Shown here one piece after another: positions 17,313 through 25,529 of a stretch of 32,004 nucleotides of DNA (within the stretch, counting starts at the first letter, position 1; each line of letters begins with the position of its first letter). This DNA is from Akkermansia muciniphila (lineage in GTDB: Bacteria; Verrucomicrobiota; Verrucomicrobiia; Verrucomicrobiales; Verrucomicrobiaceae), in the NCBI GenBank assembly GCA_945882215.1, contig CAMCWM010000042.1:1-32004 (forward strand), given 5' to 3'. Below the pieces are notes generated by a model. It did no database searches. It was not told the origin of the DNA and saw only the letters and a program-made list of their open reading frames with translations. The translations under genes were made by a program, and so were the position numbers.

Positions 17313-17633
17313 TTATGCCTCCATCGAGTTGACGCGGGTGAGCAGTTCAAACATCGGAATCCGCTCGCCGATGAGAGCGCCTGCGCCGGGATCCTGCGGA
17401 TCGGTGCCGGCATCGAAATATGCGAAGTTCAGGGTGAAATCCTCCTCCTGAAGCGTGCCGCACCATGGCGCGTCCAGTTCCAGGCACTCGCCGATCTTCA
17501 ACCCGAAGTGCCGCAGGCCTTGGAAATCGGCGGCGTAGTTGTTCACGGCCTCCTGGCCGCTGTCACTGGCCACAAGGCCGTCTTTCAGGGTGAAAAGTTG
17601 CAGGGGAAGAGGTGGAACCTCGGTGGCGCTCAT
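17313..17633 (-). CDS. Small conserved-looking protein of unknown function
   Basis: A 106-aa protein that I do not recognise. It has no signal peptide or membrane helix, and is acidic with a mixed alpha/beta pattern (LFTLKDGLVASDSGQEAV ... HFGLKIGECLELDAP ... FTLNFAYFDAG). Its stop codon is four bases before the start of the next gene, with which it forms a two-gene unit. LKIGECLELDAPW and the acidic surface suggest a protein-binding partner of the roadblock-like product, but that is only inference. It diverges from iscA across 151 bases that carry a heptamer repeat. Confidence 0.65.
   Translation of the reverse strand: MSATEVPPLPLQLFTLKDGLVASDSGQEAVNNYAADFQGLRHFGLKIGECLELDAPWCGTLQEEDFTLNFAYFDAGTDPQDPGAGALIGERIPMFELLTRVNSMEA
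17318..17322 (-). promoter_or_regulatory. Shine-Dalgarno for the coupled small gene
   Basis: GGAGG on the minus strand, inside the last codons (MEA-stop) of the upstream gene and nine bases before the ATG at 17308. It fixes that start and suggests translational coupling. Confidence 0.75.
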
Positions 17634-17733
17634 GGGGATAATCAGATTGCTCCCGCTTTCGTCTCAAAAAACGGCAGGCGAGGCAAGAACAATCCACGGC
17701 GCAGCCAAAAAAGCCTGAAGTTCCGATACCCCT

Positions 17734-17768
17734 GTCATTCGGCATTCGTCATTCGTCATTCCTCATGC
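17734..17768 (+). repeat. Heptamer tandem repeat between divergent genes
   Basis: Five consecutive 7-base units: GTCATTC, GGCATTC, GTCATTC, GTCATTC, CTCATGC. They sit 17 bases before the iscA start and 101 bases from the opposite start. Confidence 0.8.
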
Positions 17769-17784
17769 TACTTCTCCCACGCCC

Positions 17785-18153
17785 ATGACTGCCACCGCCC
17801 CCAGCTTCAAAATCGGCAACGAAAAACTCATCAAGGTGCTGCCCAACGCCGCGAATCGCCTGCTCGGCCTGCTCAAGAAGCAGGGACGGGCGGAAAATGG
17901 CGCGTTGCGTGTCGCCGTTGTCGGCGGGGGCTGTTCCGGCCTGCAATACAAGATGGATCTCGTCGATGGTCCCGCCAACCGCGACATCATGGTCACCTCC
18001 AGCGATGTGCGCGTCGTCATCGACCCGAAGAGCGCCCTGTTCGTCTCCGGTTCCGAGCTTGATTACAGCGACGACATGCAGAGCGGCGGCTTCAAGGTGA
18101 AAAACCCCAACGCCGTCGTCACCTGCTCCTGCGGCGAAAGCTTCTCCGCCTGA
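17785..18153 (+). CDS. iscA: A-type iron-sulfur carrier (HesB/IscA/ErpA family)
   Basis: A 122-aa cytoplasmic scaffold/carrier that delivers Fe-S clusters. The three family cysteines are present: Cys50 in VVGGGCSGLQYKMDL and Cys114/Cys116 in TCSCGESFSA at the C-terminus. Length is slightly above E. coli IscA. The gene is six bases upstream of hscB, as expected of an isc-type pair, which favours iscA over erpA. iscS, iscU, hscA and fdx are not in the window, so the set is split or incomplete here. No Shine-Dalgarno is seen before the ATG. Confidence 0.9.
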   Translation: MTATAPSFKIGNEKLIKVLPNAANRLLGLLKKQGRAENGALRVAVVGGGCSGLQYKMDLVDGPANRDIMVTSSDVRVVIDPKSALFVSGSELDYSDDMQSGGFKVKNPNAVVTCSCGESFSA

Positions 18154-18159
18154 TCGCCG

Positions 18160-18720
18160 ATGTCGAACGCCTTCGCCCTCCTCGGTCTGCCGCGTGTGGC
18201 GGCGCTTGATGCCGAAGCCTTGCAGCAGGCCTGGCTCGCCGCCAGTCGTGGCGCTCATCCCGACCAGCCCGGCGGCGACACCGCCCACGCCGCTGAGATC
18301 AACGCTGCCTACGAAACACTGCAAACACCGGAAAAACGCCTCAAGCACCTGCTTGATCTGCATCAGGTGCCTTGGCGCACTGTCCCCATCGACGACGCGA
18401 TGATGGCACTCTTCGGCCAGCTCGGCCCCGCGCTGCAAAACGTCGCCGCCTTCCTCAAACGCAGGCAGTCCGCCACTTCAGCGCTCGCCAAAGCCCTGCT
18501 CGCCCCCGAGGAAATGCGCCTGCGCGAGCAACTCGAAACCCTCGGCACCACGCTCGATGAGGAGCGCACCACCTTGCTCGAAGCCCTCCCCGCTTTCGAC
18601 GCTCGTCTCAGTTCCGGCGAAACTACTGCACTCGCTGATCTCCAAATTCTCCAAGCCCGCCTCGCCTACCTCGGCAAATGGCAGACCCAGGTGCGCGAGG
18701 CGTTGTTGAGTTTGATGTGA
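18160..18720 (+). CDS. hscB: Fe-S protein assembly co-chaperone HscB
   Basis: A 186-aa J-domain co-chaperone that brings IscU to the HscA Hsp70 and stimulates its ATPase. Residues 1-70 form the J domain: MSNAFALLGLPR opening, HPD at 33-35 (AHPDQPGGD), and the HscB-type AEINAAYETLQTPEKRLKHLLDL ending. The remaining ~110 residues are the helical C-terminal domain that binds IscU. Length fits HscB (about 171-176 in model species). It is directly after iscA and ends ten bases before a convergent gene. The HscA partner must be elsewhere. Confidence 0.88.
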   Translation: MSNAFALLGLPRVAALDAEALQQAWLAASRGAHPDQPGGDTAHAAEINAAYETLQTPEKRLKHLLDLHQVPWRTVPIDDAMMALFGQLGPALQNVAAFLKRRQSATSALAKALLAPEEMRLREQLETLGTTLDEERTTLLEALPAFDARLSSGETTALADLQILQARLAYLGKWQTQVREALLSLM

Positions 18721-18730
18721 ACAGCGACAA

Positions 18731-20575
18731 TCACTTCGCCTCAAACCGCTTCCGCAGTTCATTGAAGTAACGCCGCACTTGCTCACGGCGTGCAGGAGGC
18801 AAAGCGGATTCGTCGAGGGCGGCTTCTTCGGCCTGGATGGCTTCGAGGGCGGTCTGGGTGGCACTTCGAGTGGATTGTTCGGTGCGTGCGCCGCCTTCCA
18901 CACTGCGCACAGTGCTCTGGCCTTCGTTGTTCTGCTGGGCCTGCACGACGCTTTGATTGCCGCTGTCCTGCTTCTGCGTGGGCGTGTTGTTGAGATCAGC
19001 GGTGCTGCTAACACTGGGCTGCTGGCCGCTGCCAGGCAGAGCGATGAGCGGGCCATCTAATTGATCAGATTCTTGATTCCCGGGCAGAATGATCGTGGGA
19101 TCCTTGCCATCTGGTTTCCCACCTGGAACAGGAGCGAGGAGCATGGGCTGGCCATTGGAAGGTTGCCCCTGCTGTCCGGGCTGGCCTTGCTGCCCCTGCC
19201 CCATCATCATTTGCTGTTGCCCCTGTCCGCCCTGCGGCTGCTGCTGCATTTGATTTTGCTGTCCCTGCTGCTGCCCCATACCGGGTGGATTGAGCATCTG
19301 CTGCGGATTTTGCGCCTGCCCGACCTGCTGAGTGCTGCCTTGTTGTCCTTGCTGACCACTTTGTCCGGCCTGGCTCATCTGCTGCATCGCCCCGTTGCTC
19401 TCATTCTGCCCGGCGATGCTGCTGCCGGAATCACGCAACTGCTGTGCGAGCTGCTGGAGTTCGTTGCGTGATTGCTCACGCAACGCGAGATCGCGCAGCT
19501 TGTCGGCGAGTTTTTGGAATTCTTCTCCAGCGCCAGACGGTTTGCCCTGCTGCATCTGATCACCTGCCGCGAGCACGTTCTGGCCGACGGTGCGTTTGCG
19601 ATCCTCCTTGTCGGACTGCTGCTGCACGTCCTTGAGCGTTTCATTCATGCGCTCCTTCGCCTCAGCACCGAGCTGCGGTGATTTGAGCTGGCTGGCGAGC
19701 GTTTCGGCGGCCTTCGCGGCAGCCTTCGCATTCTTCGAGGCCACGGAATCGCCGAGATCGGCGGTGTCGGCATGCTTGCGCAGCGCCTCGATGAGTTTCT
19801 CCGAGGCCCAGGCCTCCTTGCCGTTGCCAAGCTCGTCCGCGAGCTTCTCCGCGTCACGCGCACGACGTTCGAGTTCGGCCAAAACAGCGCGCGCATCCTT
19901 GCCACCGGCGTTGGCAAGATCGGTGGCGGTCTTTTGCAGCTTCTGCTTCAAGTCCTCGACCTGTTTGTTCTCCTCGTCCTTGAGTCCGGCGAGTTTTTTC
20001 TTCTCCCAGTCGGTCTGCGCGAGTTTTTGAGCCTCTGCGGCGGCCTTGCGCGTCATTTCCTCGTCCATCACGATCACATCTGAAGGCGGAGCGATGACGA
20101 TGCTGATGAAGCTGCCGAGAATCGCCAGGAGCAGCGGCAGCGCGAGCCAGCGGTCCGGTCGCAGCGGCAGATCCTTCTTCAATGTGGGCAGCGCCTGTGG
20201 CAAAACCTCACGTTGCGCGGCGATGTGGGCATACGCGGCCTCGCCACCGTCGGACCGTTGCTCAAACCACCATGCGGAGGCAAACGCCTCACGCCGTCCC
20301 GCCGCCTGATCCCACAGCGCGAGCGCACTGAACTGCCCGGGACGCTGCCACCAGGCGTAAGCAAGAGTGCCCGCCGACCAAAGGAGCAAACCGATCCACG
20401 GTGTGAAATGCGCGCCCGCTCCGCGCAACGTGGCCAGAATCAGCAGCACAAGCACCAACGAGGCGGGAATCAACGTCATGCGCAGCACCGCCAGCCAGCG
20501 CCGCAGCGTCACCCACACCTGGACCTTCTGCGCCACGGGGGCGAAGGCGGATTCGGCGGATGGAATGGCGTTCAT
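18731..20575 (-). CDS. Membrane-anchored coiled-coil protein with Gln/Gly-rich region (DUF4175-like)
   Basis: A 614-aa protein. Seen: hydrophobic helices ~34-50, ~60-76 and ~143-162; then a long Lys/Glu/Ala-rich coiled coil ~170-385 (KLAQTDWEKKKLAGLKDEENKQ onward); a low-complexity stretch ~390-475 rich in Gln, Gly, Met and Pro (MQQQPQGGQGQQQMMMGQG); a second spacer with Ser/Thr/Gln; and a charged C-terminal helix (REQVRRYFNELRKRFEAK). The build resembles DUF4175-type proteins found near MoxR/VWA genes, but those neighbours are absent, so the name is tentative. The ATG at 20575 is preferred to one 20 residues earlier. It lies 56 bases downstream of the second permease on the same strand and might be co-transcribed. 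Function unknown; a surface or periplasmic scaffold is possible. Confidence 0.7.
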   Translation of the reverse strand: MNAIPSAESAFAPVAQKVQVWVTLRRWLAVLRMTLIPASLVLVLLILATLRGAGAHFTPWIGLLLWSAGTLAYAWWQRPGQFSALALWDQAAGRREAFASAWWFEQRSDGGEAAYAHIAAQREVLPQALPTLKKDLPLRPDRWLALPLLLAILGSFISIVIAPPSDVIVMDEEMTRKAAAEAQKLAQTDWEKKKLAGLKDEENKQVEDLKQKLQKTATDLANAGGKDARAVLAELERRARDAEKLADELGNGKEAWASEKLIEALRKHADTADLGDSVASKNAKAAAKAAETLASQLKSPQLGAEAKERMNETLKDVQQQSDKEDRKRTVGQNVLAAGDQMQQGKPSGAGEEFQKLADKLRDLALREQSRNELQQLAQQLRDSGSSIAGQNESNGAMQQMSQAGQSGQQGQQGSTQQVGQAQNPQQMLNPPGMGQQQGQQNQMQQQPQGGQGQQQMMMGQGQQGQPGQQGQPSNGQPMLLAPVPGGKPDGKDPTIILPGNQESDQLDGPLIALPGSGQQPSVSSTADLNNTPTQKQDSGNQSVVQAQQNNEGQSTVRSVEGGARTEQSTRSATQTALEAIQAEEAALDESALPPARREQVRRYFNELRKRFEAK

Positions 20576-20631
20576 GGTTTCAATACATCGTAAAACGTGA
20601 CAAAGGCCAAGTACTTTGGGTGCTACTTCAT

Positions 20632-22998
20632 TCAATCCCGAGCCTTGAGCACGCCCACCATGTCCAGTTTGCGCAGCATGCGGCCGACGACGATGAAGGA
20701 GGCGCAGGAGGCCGCCACCACAACGAGCACGGCGATGGTGTAGGTGTAGAGACTGATCTGCAGCGGCAGGCGGACGGTTTCCGTGCGCACTTTTTCAATA
20801 ATGAAGATGGCAAGCCCCCGACCGAAGAGCAAACCCACCGGCAGGGCGGCGAGGATGAGCAGGATCAGCTCCCCTAGCAGCACCCCGGCCACCTCGCGCT
20901 GGGTGAAGCCGACGACACGCAGCGTGGCCAGATCCCGGCTGCGCTCGGAAAGGGCGATGCGCGCGCTGTTATACACGACACCGAAGGCGACGACGATGGC
21001 GAGAACGAGATAGAGCTTCCGAATGATGCCGATGCTCTGCCCGGTGGTGTCACGAAAGGCCTGGAGCTGGTCCTTCTTCACCATGGTGACGGCCACGCGC
21101 GGCGTGTCCTTGATCTCGCGCATGAAATCGGCCCAGCGCGTCTGATCCACCGTCAGATAAGCGCCGCTGACCGTGTTCCCCTCCTGCATGAGGCGGTGCA
21201 GCGCGTCGATGTCCATGAAGGCGGAGACTCCGGCAAAGTCCTCCATGAATCCACGGATGGCGACGCTGAGCGTGTCACGCCGGCCTTCGAGCGCCTCGAC
21301 CTGCACGACATCGCCGATGCGCGCGTTGAGGATTTTGCCAAGCTGCGCCGACATGATAATGCCCTCTTCCGGCAGCAGGATGCGGCGGCGGTTCGCATCC
21401 ATCAGGCGGTTCAGATCCGCGTTTCGCGGCAGTCCGCTGACGGCGAGCTTGCGTGAATGATGGCCAAAGTGGATGCGCGCCTGCACCGCGCGCACCGGCT
21501 CGGCACGTTGCACTCCGGGAAGCTTCTCCAAGTTGTGCAGCGAGTCCCCTGATCCCGGTTCGGAGAAAAACACGACCACATCCTGCCGCTGCACGTCATT
21601 CCACTGATAGGTGAGCAGGTAGTCGATGCTGTCTGCCATCGAACCGGGCAGCACCATCAGCCCCGTGGCCAGTGCGAGGCCGAAAATGGTGAACAAGGCC
21701 TGCACCGGACGGCGCTCGATGTTTCGCAAGGCCATTCGCAAGGCCGGACCGCTGCCGCGTGTGAGGCCAAGACGCTCCAGCATGGAAGGTTTGAAATCCG
21801 CGGGCGGTTCTGGCCGCATGGCCTCGGCAGGCGGCAGTTTGACCGCCATCCACACGACGCTGATGACCCCGAGGATCGAAGCGGCGGCGCTGACAATGAG
21901 AGCGATGCCCAGAGCGCTGTAGTCCATGCGAAAGTTCAAATCGGGAAAGCGGAAGAACAGCGTGTAGATGCTCACCAGCCCGCCGCCCATCCAACGCCCC
22001 ACAATGCCGCCGATCAAGGTGCCGAGCACCACGATGACGAGGGCGTAGTTCAGATAGTGCCGCCCCACCTGCCAGGAGGAATAGCCGAGCGCCTTGAGCT
22101 GCGCGATCTGCTCCCGCTGCAAGCGCACGAGACGTGCGAGCACCGCGTTCACCATGAACGCCGCCACGCTGAGGAAGACGACGGGATAGGCCACGGACAG
22201 CGCATGCACCACGCGCAGCTCGTCATCCAGCCGCTGGGCGCTGTTGTGATCCCGGCGCGTGTAGGCGCCCTGCGCACCATGATCAGCCAGCAGGCGGTCC
22301 ATCTCCTCCATCACCGGACCCGCCTGAGCACCTGGCGCGAGATCGACGCAGATGTCGTTGAACGCGCCGTCGAGATTGTAGGGCACGGCGATGGCGCGGT
22401 AGTTCATCCAGAACACGCCGTAGCGTTTGTTGTCCGGCAAGGTCTGGCCGGGACGCGCCTCGAACACGAATTCCGGGGAAAGACCGATGCCGCAGACGAT
22501 GAGCCTGTCGCGACGGCCGTTGATGATCGCGACAAGGCTGTCACCAATTTGCAGCTTGTTGGCGAGCGCGAAGGACTCACTCACCACCGCATGACGGCGC
22601 TCGTCGGGCTGCGGCAGCCTTCCCAGACGGACAAAGACCTGGTTCAGCGTCTGCGGCCGGTCCTCTGGCAGCGAGACCAGATGCGCGGACGCCGGCTCGG
22701 TCATCCCTTCGAGATCGAGCGTGGCATCGACAACGACCCGCGCCTCGATGGCGGCGACACCGGGAATTTCCGCCACGCGATCAGCCAGCGACAGCGGCGC
22801 ACGTTTCAACGAGGCAAAGACATCCGCCAGCCGGTAGCGCTGGTAATACGCGTCACGCGTGCTCTCCAGCGTCAGGATGATGCTGCGCGTCATGATCATC
22901 ATCGCCAGCCCGCAAGCCATGACGAGGCTCACCGCCACGATCTGGCCCTTCATGCGACCGAGGTCGCGGAAGAGCTTCAAATCGAGCGGTGTGAGCAT
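20632..22998 (-). CDS. FtsX-family ABC transporter permease (paralogue 2)
   Basis: A 788-aa inner-membrane permease with the MacB/LolC-type layout duplicated: TM1 ~17-36 (GQIVAVSLVMACGLAMMI); a large periplasmic domain ~37-265; three TM helices ~265-390 around the coupling region QREQIAQLKALGYSSWQVGRHY; a linker AEAMRPEPPADFKPSMLERLGL; a new TM at ~430-450; a second periplasmic domain; and three final TM helices ending in KLDMVGVLKARD. Such proteins work with a cytoplasmic ATPase to move lipids, lipoproteins or peptides from the membrane. Aligned end to end with the next gene, it is equal in length and more than half identical by eye. It starts 18 bases after the stop of that gene. No ATPase gene is visible in the window. 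Confidence 0.9.
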   Translation of the reverse strand: MLTPLDLKLFRDLGRMKGQIVAVSLVMACGLAMMIMTRSIILTLESTRDAYYQRYRLADVFASLKRAPLSLADRVAEIPGVAAIEARVVVDATLDLEGMTEPASAHLVSLPEDRPQTLNQVFVRLGRLPQPDERRHAVVSESFALANKLQIGDSLVAIINGRRDRLIVCGIGLSPEFVFEARPGQTLPDNKRYGVFWMNYRAIAVPYNLDGAFNDICVDLAPGAQAGPVMEEMDRLLADHGAQGAYTRRDHNSAQRLDDELRVVHALSVAYPVVFLSVAAFMVNAVLARLVRLQREQIAQLKALGYSSWQVGRHYLNYALVIVVLGTLIGGIVGRWMGGGLVSIYTLFFRFPDLNFRMDYSALGIALIVSAAASILGVISVVWMAVKLPPAEAMRPEPPADFKPSMLERLGLTRGSGPALRMALRNIERRPVQALFTIFGLALATGLMVLPGSMADSIDYLLTYQWNDVQRQDVVVFFSEPGSGDSLHNLEKLPGVQRAEPVRAVQARIHFGHHSRKLAVSGLPRNADLNRLMDANRRRILLPEEGIIMSAQLGKILNARIGDVVQVEALEGRRDTLSVAIRGFMEDFAGVSAFMDIDALHRLMQEGNTVSGAYLTVDQTRWADFMREIKDTPRVAVTMVKKDQLQAFRDTTGQSIGIIRKLYLVLAIVVAFGVVYNSARIALSERSRDLATLRVVGFTQREVAGVLLGELILLILAALPVGLLFGRGLAIFIIEKVRTETVRLPLQISLYTYTIAVLVVVAASCASFIVVGRMLRKLDMVGVLKARD

Positions 22999-23016
22999 GA
23001 ACGTGTGAGCTGGGGT

Positions 23017-25383
23017 TTAATCCCGCGCCTTGAGCACCGCCACCATGTCCAGCTTGCGCAGCATGAGACTGACCAGGGTGAACGAGGCGCAGGTTGCCGC
23101 TAAAACAACGAGCACGGAGCTGGCATAGGTACTGGGATTGATGTGCGCAGGCAGCCGGACAGTCTCCGTGCTGACCGCCGCGATGACATATCTGGCCACC
23201 CAGTGCCCAAACAGCAGCCCCGTCGGCAAGGCGACCAGCACCAGCAGCGAAAGCTCCACCAACAGCACCGCGATGATCTCATAGACCGTCAGTCCAATGA
23301 CCCGCAGCGTGGCCAGATCCCTCCCACGCTCAGAGAGAGCGATGCGGGCGCTGTTGTAAACGACGCCAAAGGCGACAATGACCGCCATCCAGAGAAACAA
23401 CTGGCGGAGGATGCCGATGCTCTTGCCTGTGGAAGCCCGGAACGCCTCCAACTGATCCTGTTTGGCACTGGCAAAATCGACCTTGGGCTGGTTTTTGACC
23501 TCGCTCATGAAGTCCTCCCAATGGCTGGCATCAATGCTGGCGAAAGCGCCAGTCATCGTGTCACTTTCCCGCAGGTGGTGACGGACAGCGTCAATATCCA
23601 TGTAGGCAGCGAGGCCATAAAAATCCGCCATGAAGCCCCGCACCCCGACGACCCGCGTCTCGCAATGCCCCTCCAGCGCCTGCACGTGGATATTGTCCCC
23701 GGGCTTCACATTGAGCACCTCTCCGAGTTTTTGCGAAATGACCACCCCCTCCTTTGGCAGCACGATGGGGCGTCCCAAGATATCCCTGGGCTGGATGAGA
23801 CCTGCGCTATCTTTGAGCCCAAGGATGTAAACCAGACGCGCATGATGGCCGTGGTTCACCCTTGCGAGGAAACCACGGACAGGCTCGATTTGAATGACAC
23901 CAGGAAGATGTCCGAGATCGTATTGAGTCCGGATGGTGGAGGGCTCCCGCATGCTGATGATCACATTCTGCCGGTAATGATCGTTCCATTGGTAGGTCAG
24001 AAGGTAGTCCACACTATCCGCCAGCCCCCCTGGCAGCACCAGCAACCCGGTGGACAGCGCCAGGCCGAGAACAGTGAAGCTTGCCTGCGCGGGGCGTCGC
24101 TCGATGTTCCGCAACGCCATGCGGAACACCAGGCTGGTGCCACGCGTGAGACCGAGGCGCTCCAACAGCGAGGGTTTGAAATCCGCAGGCGGCTCAGGCC
24201 GCATGGCTTCCGCCGGCGAGAGCTTCACCGCCATCCACACCGCGCCAGCAACTCCGAGCACAGCAGCAGCCACGCTGACAAACAACGCCGCGGCGAGAGC
24301 CACATGATTCATCTGAAAGTTCAATTCAGGAAAGTGGAACAGGAGGGTATAAACCCGCAGCATGATACCGCCGAGATGCCAGCCGGCCAGGATGCCCAGC
24401 ACACCGCCAATCGCCACGATGACCAGCGCGTAGTTCAGATAATGCCGTCCCACTTGTGCCGAGGTGTAGCCCAACGCCTTCAACTGGGCAATCTGCTCAC
24501 GCTGCAGCCGCACCAGGCGCATCAAAACCGAGTTCACCATGAAGGCCGCCACACAGAGAAACACGATGGGATAAGCCACCGAAAGCGCCTGGATGATGCG
24601 TAGTTCGTCCCCCAGCCTTCTCGAACTGGCATGATCTTTCAAAGCGTAGGCGCCATACGCGCCGTAGGCTTGCAACACCCTGTCAACTTCTTCGATGACC
24701 TGTTTGGGCGGTGTTCCCGGCGCCAAATCCATGCAAAAATCATTGAACGCGCCCTCCAGATTGAATGCCGTCGCCAGCGCTTGATAGCGCATCCAGAAAA
24801 CACCGTAATGACGGTTATCCGGCAACGTCTGCCCCGGCGGCGCCTCAAACACAAACTCAGGCGACAGCCCGATCCCGCAGACATCGAGATGGTCACGCCG
24901 CCCGTTGATGATGGCGATGATTCTCTCTCCAATGTGCAGACCATGCGCCAGCGCGAAGGCTTCACTCACAACCACCGCCCTTTGGTCGCCGACTCGCGGC
25001 AGCCGGCCTTGACGCAGGAAGATTTGATTGAGGCTCTGCTGGCGGTCGTCAGACAGGGATACCAAGCGGGCTTTGACCGGCTCCTGCACTCCCGCCATGT
25101 CCAGCACGGCTCCTTTCACGACCCTGAGATCCACAGCCGCCACACCCGGGATGCGGGCGAGCCGTGGCATGATCGAAAGCGGAGAGCTTCTAACACCGCC
25201 GAACACGTCCGGCATGCGATATCGCTGATAATAAGCGTCACGCGTGCTCTCCAGGCTCAGAATGATGCTCTGTGAAACGATGATCATGGCCACTCCACAG
25301 GCCATGACCAAACTCGCAGCAATGACCTGCCCCTTCATGCCCATGAGGTCGCGAAGGAGTTTGCGATCGAGCGTGGAGATCAT
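23017..25383 (-). CDS. FtsX-family ABC transporter permease (paralogue 1)
   Basis: A 788-aa permease with the same duplicated FtsX layout as its neighbour: MKGQVIAASLVMACGVAMI for TM1, QREQIAQLKALGYTSAQVGRHY in the first coupling region, AEAMRPEPPADFKPSLLERLGLTRG linker, SVDYLLTYQWND, a second FtsX region SARIALSERGRDLATLRVIGL and the ending KLDMVAVLKARD. An in-frame ATG at 25515 would add 44 non-conserved residues; the ATG at 25383 aligns exactly with the paralogue's first residue. It is divergent from the polyketide synthase across 146 bases and is the first gene of a probable two- or three-gene transcript. By eye its sequence is less GC-rich than paralogue 2 and closer to the PKS gene. Confidence 0.9.
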   Translation of the reverse strand: MISTLDRKLLRDLMGMKGQVIAASLVMACGVAMIIVSQSIILSLESTRDAYYQRYRMPDVFGGVRSSPLSIMPRLARIPGVAAVDLRVVKGAVLDMAGVQEPVKARLVSLSDDRQQSLNQIFLRQGRLPRVGDQRAVVVSEAFALAHGLHIGERIIAIINGRRDHLDVCGIGLSPEFVFEAPPGQTLPDNRHYGVFWMRYQALATAFNLEGAFNDFCMDLAPGTPPKQVIEEVDRVLQAYGAYGAYALKDHASSRRLGDELRIIQALSVAYPIVFLCVAAFMVNSVLMRLVRLQREQIAQLKALGYTSAQVGRHYLNYALVIVAIGGVLGILAGWHLGGIMLRVYTLLFHFPELNFQMNHVALAAALFVSVAAAVLGVAGAVWMAVKLSPAEAMRPEPPADFKPSLLERLGLTRGTSLVFRMALRNIERRPAQASFTVLGLALSTGLLVLPGGLADSVDYLLTYQWNDHYRQNVIISMREPSTIRTQYDLGHLPGVIQIEPVRGFLARVNHGHHARLVYILGLKDSAGLIQPRDILGRPIVLPKEGVVISQKLGEVLNVKPGDNIHVQALEGHCETRVVGVRGFMADFYGLAAYMDIDAVRHHLRESDTMTGAFASIDASHWEDFMSEVKNQPKVDFASAKQDQLEAFRASTGKSIGILRQLFLWMAVIVAFGVVYNSARIALSERGRDLATLRVIGLTVYEIIAVLLVELSLLVLVALPTGLLFGHWVARYVIAAVSTETVRLPAHINPSTYASSVLVVLAATCASFTLVSLMLRKLDMVAVLKARD

Positions 25384-25484
25384 TTCAAGGACAGATTCAC
25401 AGAGGCGGATGATGAGAAGAGCCCCCGGTCCAAGATTTGAGCGGAGAGCAGCAGCATCGGTCACACTATTTCCAAGCCGGTTTC

Positions 25485-25514
25485 TTGACAAGCCGCACAG
25501 TGAGGAAGTATGCA
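25485..25514 (+). promoter_or_regulatory. Possible promoter for the polyketide synthase
   Basis: A perfect TTGACA (25485-25490) lies in the 146 bp divergent region; 18 bases further is TATGCA (25509-25514), a poor -10. The transcript would start about ten bases before the ATG at 25530, leaving almost no leader. Only the -35 is convincing. Confidence 0.3.
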
Positions 25515-25529
25515 ATTCAAATCAGACAC

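Noticed and set aside
23143..24603. Plus-strand frame of 486 codons, and a similar one at 22057-23103
   Set aside because: Both are antisense to the tandem permeases; they arise from the conserved GC-rich coding sequence.
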